Positions 7,363-12,126 of a stretch of DNA of 12,126 nucleotides are shown in pieces. The notes under the pieces are model-generated. The model was not told where the DNA came from. It saw only the letters and a program-made list of their open reading frames with translations, and ran no database searches. Source of the DNA: an uncultured beta proteobacterium (GTDB taxonomy: Bacteria; Pseudomonadota; Gammaproteobacteria; Burkholderiales; Burkholderiaceae_C); contig CAJBVC010000013.1 in assembly GCA_903958915.1 (NCBI GenBank), positions 1-12,126 on the forward strand, given 5' to 3'. The translations under genes and the position numbers were made by a program. Numbering within the stretch: the first letter of the stretch is position 1; the number at the start of each line of letters is the position of its first letter.

Positions 7363-7457
7363 GGTCGGGTCTCCTTCTATCGGGAATCTCTTAGGTGGGG
7401 TTCATCCATTACTGAATGTGTTCGCCGCGGAGCCACAAAGGCGCTGCGAAACCCAAG

Positions 7458-7463
7458 ATTATA
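7458..7463 (-). promoter_or_regulatory. rplM: Consensus -10 box for rplM-rpsI
   Basis: A perfect TATAAT on the minus strand in an AT-rich patch. The -35 at optimal spacing (TTAGGT, 7486-7481) is poor. The implied start near 7451 gives a leader of about 130 nt before rplM. Bases 7464-7532, between this box and the end of the next gene, show no clear terminator. Confidence 0.5.
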
Positions 7464-7532
7464 GAAGGTTTCAAAAATTGACCTAATTTTCAACCGCACG
7501 GGACATCCATCAGCATTGCCCGAACGAGCTCG

Positions 7533-7901
7533 CTACTCTGTGTCTGCAGATACCTCGCCCGATTTACGGTTGTATTTCAGCGTAATCTTGTTGAGTTCAC
7601 AGAGATCAAAGTCCTCCCAGATCACGTCAGAACCGTCGTCATCAAACACTACTTTCAAATCCTGTTTGCACGAACTCTTGTCGGAGAACTTGAAAAGTCG
7701 GCTCTTGCCGGTCTCCAGCAAATTGCGGCCCAGGCGATCTTTGCCCCACGCCTCTTTGTTCGAAGGTGAAATGTAGACCTCGCGCAGATCGTAGCCAGTG
7801 CGGTTCACCAGCGTGAAGTCGGCATCTCCGGCTAGTGCCGAACCCGCTGCCGACAAAGTGGCCAGGGCGACAAATACAGCAGAACGTATTGAATTTTTCA
7901 T
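7533..7901 (-). CDS. Small secreted protein of unknown function
   Basis: From ATG 7901 the product is 122 residues. A clear Sec signal peptide covers 1-24 (basic start, hydrophobic core, A-L-A cleavage site before G-D-A-D), leaving a mature protein of about 98 residues for the periplasm or outside. The mature part opens with F-T-L-V-N-R-T-G-Y-D-L-R-E-V-Y-I-S. It holds exactly two cysteines (S-S-C-K-Q-D and D-L-C-E-L), suggesting one disulfide, and is rich in Asp/Lys with alternating strand-like pattern, so an all-beta fold is likely. Similar small exported proteins occur in proteobacteria (some carry misleading names such as argininosuccinate lyase, from memory). The frame extends upstream to 8042 but only ATG 7901 gives a signal peptide. 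The ribosome site (GAGA) is weak. Divergent from tetR; no function assigned. Confidence 0.85.
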   Translation of the reverse strand: MKNSIRSAVFVALATLSAAGSALAGDADFTLVNRTGYDLREVYISPSNKEAWGKDRLGRNLLETGKSRLFKFSDKSSCKQDLKVVFDDDGSDVIWEDFDLCELNKITLKYNRKSGEVSADTE

Positions 7902-8074
7902 AATCTCTGTCAGAAGCGTTGTTAATTTGGATTGCTTAGAAAGGGTTTGACCCCTGATGCAGTCTATTTCATTTCCCATGGGCACGCACGAGTGAGTGTC
8001 ATCTGCATGGAAATGCGCCAAAAACCGCAGCCCTCGCTGCAAAGACAGCCGTTATTGCACAGCTTGTTAAGGGT

Positions 8075-8090
8075 TTGTACTTATGTACAA
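8075..8090. promoter_or_regulatory. Inverted repeat upstream of tetR (6-4-6)
   Basis: TTGTAC, spacer TTAT, GTACAA: both 6-bp arms match perfectly. It lies 6 bp before a second inverted repeat and 29 bp before the proposed tetR start. A weak -35 (TGTACA, 8084-8089) overlaps its right arm. It could be a second operator or another regulator's site. Confidence 0.45.
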
Positions 8091-8096
8091 CAAAAC

Positions 8097-8110
8097 TGAA
8101 CGGTCGTTCA
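8097..8110. promoter_or_regulatory. Likely TetR-family operator
   Basis: TGAACG, centre GT, CGTTCA: a perfect 6-2-6 inverted repeat. The AACG/CGTT core is typical of operators for TetR-family regulators. It ends 9 bp before the tetR ATG at 8120 and would overlap a weak -10 (TTCAAT, 8107-8112). Binding here would block the tetR-dctPQM transcript, so autorepression is the simplest reading. Confidence 0.65.
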
Positions 8111-8119
8111 ATAGTTCAG

Positions 8120-8794
8120 ATGCGCGATGTAGAACTCCTCGAAAAAATGCAGATCGCACGTTCTGTAGAAGTGCGCGTTGATCGTAAGCAAGTGATCTTG
8201 CTGGCTGCCGAAAAACTGTTCGCGCTATCGGGCTACCACGCGACGTCCATCCGACAAATTGCGGAGGAGGCGGAAGTGCCACTGGCATTGGTCGGGTATT
8301 ACTTTGGGCAAAAACACGAGTTGTTTCACGCCATTTTTTCCCATTGGAATGGAACGATTGAGGAAAGGTTGACCGCCTTGCGCGGCATCCGGATTGATCC
8401 TTCGGAGCCGCTGACTTTGGCGCTCATCATTGAAGCGTTCGTTGGCCCTGTTTTGCGTCTGCGCGCCAGTGCTGAGGGCGAGTACTACGCACTCCTGGTA
8501 GCGCGCGAACTCAGCAACCGGACCGAAGAAGCAGATCAGGTACTGCGCGACTACTTTGATCCGATGGCACACGCGTTTATCGATGCCATCCATCAGGCGG
8601 TGCCCCATACGACGCGAGAACAGGCCGCCTGGGGTTACCAGTTTGCGCTTGGCGCATTGATCCATCACCTCAGCGACAGTCGGGTGCAAAGGTTGTCCAA
8701 CGGCATCAACCAACCCAGTGACCCTGCAGTAGCACCCATGCTCGTGGCATTTATTGTTGCCGGACTACGCGCCGCTTTGCCCGCACCCACTTGA
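8120..8794 (+). CDS. TetR/AcrR-family transcriptional regulator (PsrA-like C-terminal domain)
   Basis: A DNA-binding repressor, probably of its own operon. From ATG 8120 it has 224 residues. The N-terminal TetR domain spans about 22-70: I-L-L-A-A-E-K-L-F-A-L-S-G-Y, then the helix-turn-helix A-T-S-I-R-Q-I-A-E-E-A-E-V-P...Y-Y-F at 41-62. The C-terminal ligand domain (about 95-220) has W-G-Y-Q-F-A-L-G-A near 171-179, recalling PsrA-type regulators; the ligand is unknown. Start choice: the frame is open from TTG 8075, but that start would put both inverted repeats inside the gene. ATG 8120 leaves them just upstream but has no Shine-Dalgarno; with the weak -10 at 8107 the mRNA could be leaderless. 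ATG 8147 is another option. dctP follows after 48 bp in the same direction. Confidence 0.9.
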   Translation: MRDVELLEKMQIARSVEVRVDRKQVILLAAEKLFALSGYHATSIRQIAEEAEVPLALVGYYFGQKHELFHAIFSHWNGTIEERLTALRGIRIDPSEPLTLALIIEAFVGPVLRLRASAEGEYYALLVARELSNRTEEADQVLRDYFDPMAHAFIDAIHQAVPHTTREQAAWGYQFALGALIHHLSDSRVQRLSNGINQPSDPAVAPMLVAFIVAGLRAALPAPT

Positions 8795-8842
8795 TAAAGC
8801 CAATCAACCATGACCGATTCACACACACAACAGGAGACCCCC

Positions 8843-9910
8843 ATGAAACAGCGCCGCACAACTGTCCTCACTGCAACCGCAATCGCCACACTGCTGGCAA
8901 GCATGCCAGCGACGGCCCAGCAAGTCATCAAAATGACCGCTGCTGCCGGGCACCCGCCGGTCTTCTTGTGGGTGAAGATGGCTGACGAGGTCCTCATCCC
9001 GGAGGTCGACAAGCGACTGGCCGTAGCTGGCAAGTACAAGATTGAATGGACCAAAGCATGGGGTGGCACACTTCTCAAATTGGGATCGGAGTCCAAAGGT
9101 GTCGCCGATGGCGTGGCCGACGTCGCAATTGTCAGCACGGTTTTTGAGGGTGCGAAATTTCCGCTGCAAAACGTTTCCTACTACACACCTTTTGGCACGG
9201 ATGACATTGCACTTGTGAGCAAAACCGTGGCGGACCTCCAAGTGTCGGTTCCGGCGATGGGAGACGCGTGGACCAAGAACGGGCTTGTGTATCTGGGAGG
9301 GATGGCGCTGGACACTTACCACGTGTGGACCAAATTCCCGATTACCAAACTGGAAAACCTGCAAGGCAAGAAGATCAGTGCGCCAGGTCCGTCGTCCAAC
9401 TGGGTACGCGGCACCGGTGCTGTCGCAGTGGCTGGCACGCTCAACTCCTACTATGAGGACATCAAGTCCGGCGTTTCTGATGGTGCACTGGTGTTCACCA
9501 CAGGTGCGTGGGGAGCCAAGTTGCACGAAGTGGCACCCTACGTTACCAAAGTCAACTTTGGCGCCCAGTTTGCCGGAGGTGCAGTCATTGGCAAGAGCCG
9601 ATTTGACAAACTGCCCCCCGAGGTGCAAAAGGCGTTTGTCGAAGCTGGGGAGGCATGGCAGTCTGCTTACGCCAAGGCGCAATCTGCCGCAGTGAGTGCA
9701 TTGATACAGAAGATGGCTGAAGCAGGTGCGAAGATCACCGACCTGAATGACGTGGAACGCAAACGCTGGGCTGACTCGCTAGGCCCGGTCGCCAAGAATT
9801 GGGCGGCCGATGCCCAGGGCAAAGGTCTTCCGGCCAACGATGTGCTCAACGCCTATATGGCGAGTCTGCAGAAGGCCGGCACCAAACTGCCGCGCGACTG
9901 GAGCAAATAG
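8843..9910 (+). CDS. dctP: TRAP transporter periplasmic substrate-binding protein (DctP family)
   Basis: The extracytoplasmic receptor of a tripartite sodium-dependent TRAP transporter; it captures the substrate and hands it to the DctQ-DctM membrane part. From ATG 8843 it has 355 residues, with AGGAG 7 nt upstream, and a Sec signal peptide at about 1-26 (A-T-A before Q-Q-V-I-K). The body shows the DctP fold: G-G-T-L-L-K-L-G near 74-81, a D-V-A-I-V-S segment near 93-98, the L-Q-G-K-K-I-S-A-P-G segment at 173-182, and a C-terminal helical tail. In most DctP-family proteins the K-x-R motif near here supplies the Arg that pairs with the substrate carboxylate. Here the position holds Ser179. R189 nearby might replace it. 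Substrate unknown; 'dctP' denotes family only, not C4-dicarboxylate specificity. Confidence 0.95.
   Translation: MKQRRTTVLTATAIATLLASMPATAQQVIKMTAAAGHPPVFLWVKMADEVLIPEVDKRLAVAGKYKIEWTKAWGGTLLKLGSESKGVADGVADVAIVSTVFEGAKFPLQNVSYYTPFGTDDIALVSKTVADLQVSVPAMGDAWTKNGLVYLGGMALDTYHVWTKFPITKLENLQGKKISAPGPSSNWVRGTGAVAVAGTLNSYYEDIKSGVSDGALVFTTGAWGAKLHEVAPYVTKVNFGAQFAGGAVIGKSRFDKLPPEVQKAFVEAGEAWQSAYAKAQSAAVSALIQKMAEAGAKITDLNDVERKRWADSLGPVAKNWAADAQGKGLPANDVLNAYMASLQKAGTKLPRDWSK
9900..9903 (+). promoter_or_regulatory. dctQ: Shine-Dalgarno for a TTG start of dctQ inside dctP
   Basis: GGAG in the last codons of dctP, then 7 nt, then TTG at 9911 directly after the dctP TAG. This supports the rare start over the next in-frame ATG (10010), which has no ribosome site and would trim the protein to the edge of its first membrane helix. 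Confidence 0.7.
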
Positions 9911-10495
9911 TTGTCTGCGTCAGGAACACTGCAGTCGTCACCCGAAGGTGCGGCGGGCGACTCCTATGGGGTTGATCTGCCTCTGGGGCTTCATCGCCTG
10001 AACCGCGCTATGAACGCTCTGGGAACCCTCTGGATTCTGGGCTTGATGGTGCTGATCAACCTGGACGTGTTTGGCCGCAACTTCCTCAGTCATCCGGTTC
10101 GGGGCGTCACAGAGATGGTGTCGCTCTCCATTGTGGGAATTGTGTTCTTGCAGCTTGCCGACACACTGCATGCCGGACGATTCACGCGTGCCGACATCCT
10201 CCTTGATCGCATCAAAAAGGCAAAACCTGGCGTAGTAGATATCCTGCATGCAGTTTTCCATCTGGTGGGGTTGTCTCTGATGATTGCCATCCTGCTGGCC
10301 AGTTGGTCACCCCTGGTGGAGTCCGTTCGGATTCAAGAGTACGTGGGCGCAGTCGGAGATTTTCAATTGTCCGTCTGGCCCATTCGCCTGATCACCTTAG
10401 TCGGCTTGATAGCCACCGCAGCTACGTTCTTGCTGCTGGCCTGGATCGACATTCGCCGCTGGTTGACAAGACGCACCCTCAGGTGCACGCCATGA
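9911..10495 (+). CDS. dctQ: TRAP transporter small membrane subunit (DctQ family)
   Basis: The four-helix membrane subunit that partners DctM in substrate uptake. From TTG 9911 it has 194 residues, with a polar N-terminal segment of about 30 residues before the first helix. Helices are at about 36-55, 66-88, 110-132 and 153-178. The family motif after helix 1 is clear: L-D-V-F-G-R-N at 51-57, followed by P-V-R-G-V-T-E (62-68), then H-A-G-R-F-T-R-A-D-I (87-96). The start codon abuts the dctP stop and the stop overlaps the dctM ATG, so translation along the operon is probably coupled. Length is within the family range (about 160-200). Confidence 0.95.
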   Translation: MSASGTLQSSPEGAAGDSYGVDLPLGLHRLNRAMNALGTLWILGLMVLINLDVFGRNFLSHPVRGVTEMVSLSIVGIVFLQLADTLHAGRFTRADILLDRIKKAKPGVVDILHAVFHLVGLSLMIAILLASWSPLVESVRIQEYVGAVGDFQLSVWPIRLITLVGLIATAATFLLLAWIDIRRWLTRRTLRCTP

Positions 10496-11814
10496 GCAAT
10501 GTAACGATCGCGCTTGGTTCATTGGTACTCATGCTGGTGCTGATTTATTGCGGCATGCATGTAGCTATCACATTGGGGCTGCTCAGCTTTGTCGGTGTCT
10601 GGCTGATCCGCGGCGACATCCAAATTGCGGCCAATTTGTTGGCGCAAGCCGTCAACGACTCCATTTCGAGCCATATTTTTGGTGTCGTCCCGCTTTTCGT
10701 ACTAACCGGCTTTTTGGTGGCTTACGCAGACATAGGCAAGGACGCTTTTGACGTCGCCAACCAGGCGTTTCGCAGGATTCGCGGCGGCTTGGGTGTGGCC
10801 ACCGTCGCGGCCAACGCGGTCTTCGCTGCCATCACCGGAATTTCGATCGCATCTGCAGCCGTCTTCACCCGCGTGGCCGTGCCGCAAATGCTTCGGTTTG
10901 GCTACCAGCCCAAGTTTGCTGTGGGCGTGGTTGCAGGCTCCTCGGTACTGGGTATGCTGATCCCACCGAGTTTGCTGATGATTCTCTACGGTTTTCTCTC
11001 CGAACAGTCAGTCGGCGATCTGTTTACAGCGGGGATCGTGCCGGGTCTTGTGTTGGCAATCGCATTCTCGATTGCCATCGTCCTGATGGCATGGTTTCGC
11101 CCGGCAATGGTCTATGTACAGGCGCGTCCACTTGAAATCGCTCTGGAAGATCTGATGCCGCTGTCCGAAATGGCCACCAAGATCATTCCGATCGTGGCAC
11201 TGATTGGATCTGTACTCGGTGGAATTTATGCGGGATTCTTCACCGCCACCGAAGCCGGTGCAGTGGGCGCACTGATGGCGCTGGCCATTGCGCTTTTGCG
11301 GCGCAAACTGACCGTGCAAAGTTTCTGGGGAGTCCTGACTGAAACCGGTCACGTCACCGTGTCGGTGAGTTTCCTCATCATTTGCGCCAACATCTACACA
11401 CGCATGCTTGCCATGAGTGGGACCCCCCAGGCACTGGTGGAATGGATGGCGGCGGCCGGGTTTGGCGTGGCCATGTTCATGCTGCTCTATGTCGTGGTCA
11501 TCGTGCTTTTGGGAACCATCATCGACTCCTCATCGATCATGTTGATTGTTCTGCCCCTGATGTTACCGATCGCGCAGCAATTTGGCCTGAACTTGATCTG
11601 GTTTGGGGTCATTACTGTGGTCGCTGTCGAAATAGGGCTGCTGACACCGCCGTTTGGACTAAGTGTCTACGTCATCAAGAGCACCCTGGGACGAACCGTG
11701 GATATTTCGCTGGGCGACATATTTAGCGGAACGTTGCCGTTTACGCTGACGATGATGGCCGTACTGGGTCTGCTCATTGCCTTTCCCTCCATCAGTTTGG
11801 TGTTATTGAAATGA
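10492..11814 (+). CDS. dctM: TRAP transporter large membrane subunit (DctM family)
   Basis: The sodium-coupled transport channel of the TRAP system in the inner membrane. From ATG 10492 it has 440 residues, a usual length, with about a dozen hydrophobic helices. Family signatures: F-A-A-I-T-G-I-S-I-A-S-A-A near residues 108-120, G-M-L-I-P-P-S-L-L-M-I-L-Y-G near 152-165, the F-T-A-T-E-A-G-A-V-G-A segment in the middle, and L-T-P-P-F-G-L near the C-terminus (the I-P-P-S and T-P-P-F elements belong to the two inverted structural repeats). The frame is open further upstream, but ATG 10492 overlaps the dctQ stop as ATGA, has AGG about 8 nt before it, and starts directly at the first helix. It ends with an ATGA overlap with the next gene. 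Confidence 0.96.
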   Translation: MSNVTIALGSLVLMLVLIYCGMHVAITLGLLSFVGVWLIRGDIQIAANLLAQAVNDSISSHIFGVVPLFVLTGFLVAYADIGKDAFDVANQAFRRIRGGLGVATVAANAVFAAITGISIASAAVFTRVAVPQMLRFGYQPKFAVGVVAGSSVLGMLIPPSLLMILYGFLSEQSVGDLFTAGIVPGLVLAIAFSIAIVLMAWFRPAMVYVQARPLEIALEDLMPLSEMATKIIPIVALIGSVLGGIYAGFFTATEAGAVGALMALAIALLRRKLTVQSFWGVLTETGHVTVSVSFLIICANIYTRMLAMSGTPQALVEWMAAAGFGVAMFMLLYVVVIVLLGTIIDSSSIMLIVLPLMLPIAQQFGLNLIWFGVITVVAVEIGLLTPPFGLSVYVIKSTLGRTVDISLGDIFSGTLPFTLTMMAVLGLLIAFPSISLVLLK

Positions 11815-12126
11815 ACGCAAGCAACCCCCTTGACGGCTTCGTTCTGGAGCGCAGCGCAATGGGCACGATCGGTGTCGATCTGCAACGACCCGAATGCATA
11901 CTTGCCGAACCTGACGGCACTCTGTGGGCAGCCGATGCGCGCGGCGGGGTCACGCGCATCGCTGCGGATGGCACGCAACGCTTTGTCGGACAAAAGCAAG
12001 ACCGTCGATTTCAAGCAGCCAGCAGTGCAACGGGAGAAGAATTCGAAGCCAAGTTTACGCAAGGCACGTTGCCCAACGGCTTGGCGTTTGCAGCCAATGG
12101 CGACATTCTGATTGCCAATTTCGGCA
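11811..12126 (+). CDS. SMP-30/gluconolactonase-like protein, N-terminal part (runs off right edge)
   Basis: An ATG overlapping the dctM stop (ATGA) opens a frame that stays open to the window edge, giving 105 residues. The pattern E-C-I-L-A-E-P-D-G-T-L-W-A-A-D followed by G-G-V-T-R-I and, further on, L-P-N-G-L-A-F and G-D-I-L-I-A-N-F-G is that of the six-bladed beta-propeller SMP-30/gluconolactonase/LRE-like family. The Glu in the first motif and the Asn of P-N-G are positions that usually bind the divalent metal. Known members hydrolyse lactones, but the family is broad, so the reaction is open. No signal peptide is seen, so it should be cytoplasmic. Coupling to dctM suggests it acts on the imported compound or a product of it. 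Confidence 0.85.
   Translation, partial: MNASNPLDGFVLERSAMGTIGVDLQRPECILAEPDGTLWAADARGGVTRIAADGTQRFVGQKQDRRFQAASSATGEEFEAKFTQGTLPNGLAFAANGDILIANFG

Noticed and set aside
7464..7532. Searched for a terminator of the small secreted protein gene (a CGGGCA...TGTCCCG pairing)
   Set aside because: The stem needs a bulge and is not followed by a T-run, so it is not supported.
7943..7953. GGGT-TTG-ACCC element near a T/A-rich stretch, recalling GGGGTCAGACCCC repeats seen near REP-associated transposases
   Set aside because: Only a 4-bp stem, a single copy in the window, and no transposase gene nearby.
8017..8040. GCAGC-GAGG-GCTGC hairpin followed by GGTTTTTGG on the minus strand, terminator-like
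   Set aside because: The stem is only 5 bp, two Gs precede a short T-run, and no gene ends upstream on that strand (tetR reads the other way).
8665..9138. 157-codon minus-strand frame with hydrophobic stretches across the tetR/dctP junction
   Set aside because: It spans two well-supported plus-strand genes; the hydrophobic look comes from the reverse complement of signal-peptide codons.
8819..9682. 287-codon minus-strand open frame opposite dctP
   Set aside because: Antisense to a clear dctP with signal peptide and ribosome site; the translated product is rich in Cys/His/Arg without any recognisable pattern.

Overview
The window looks like an ordinary chromosomal segment of a betaproteobacterium of the order Burkholderiales, probably Comamonadaceae (Rhodoferax/Polaromonas-like). 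This rests on the gene order tyrS - M23 peptidase - anmK - erpA - bactofilin - rplM/rpsI, on protein character and on a moderately high GC content; no 16S or database comparison was possible, so the family is an inference. There are no tRNA or rRNA genes, insertion sequences, CRISPR arrays or phage genes. I see no clear new defence or mobile system.

Left part (1-2142), all on the minus strand: tyrS (tyrosyl-tRNA synthetase) is followed after 9 bp by dtd (D-aminoacyl-tRNA deacylase). The two fit together, since DTD removes D-amino acids, classically D-Tyr, from tRNA. Further downstream a separately promoted lipoprotein gene runs off the left edge.

Middle part (2203-6388): a membrane-anchored M23 (MepM-like) peptidoglycan endopeptidase and anmK (anhydro-MurNAc kinase) read to the right. 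They converge on a minus-strand group of DUF6776-like membrane coiled-coil protein, bactofilin and erpA (A-type Fe-S carrier). Four of these six neighbours (M23, AnmK, bactofilin, coiled-coil protein) fit a cell-wall/cell-shape theme.

Ribosomal part (6403-7463), minus strand: rplM-rpsI with an ATGA overlap, a clear rho-independent terminator after rpsI and a leader of about 130 nt. The leader carries a possible 10-codon upstream ORF. L13 has a 14-residue C-terminal extension beyond its canonical end.

Right part (7533-12126): a small secreted protein of unknown function (minus strand) is divergent from a plus-strand operon. The operon holds a TetR/PsrA-like repressor, a complete tripartite TRAP transporter (dctP, dctQ, dctM) and the start of an SMP-30/gluconolactonase-like gene cut by the right edge. 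Two inverted repeats just before the tetR start are good operator candidates. dctP/dctQ abut, and dctQ/dctM and dctM/SMP-30 overlap by ATGA, so this is a tightly coupled uptake (and probably catabolic) operon for an unidentified substrate. The binding protein lacks the arginine that usually clamps the substrate carboxylate in TRAP binding proteins.
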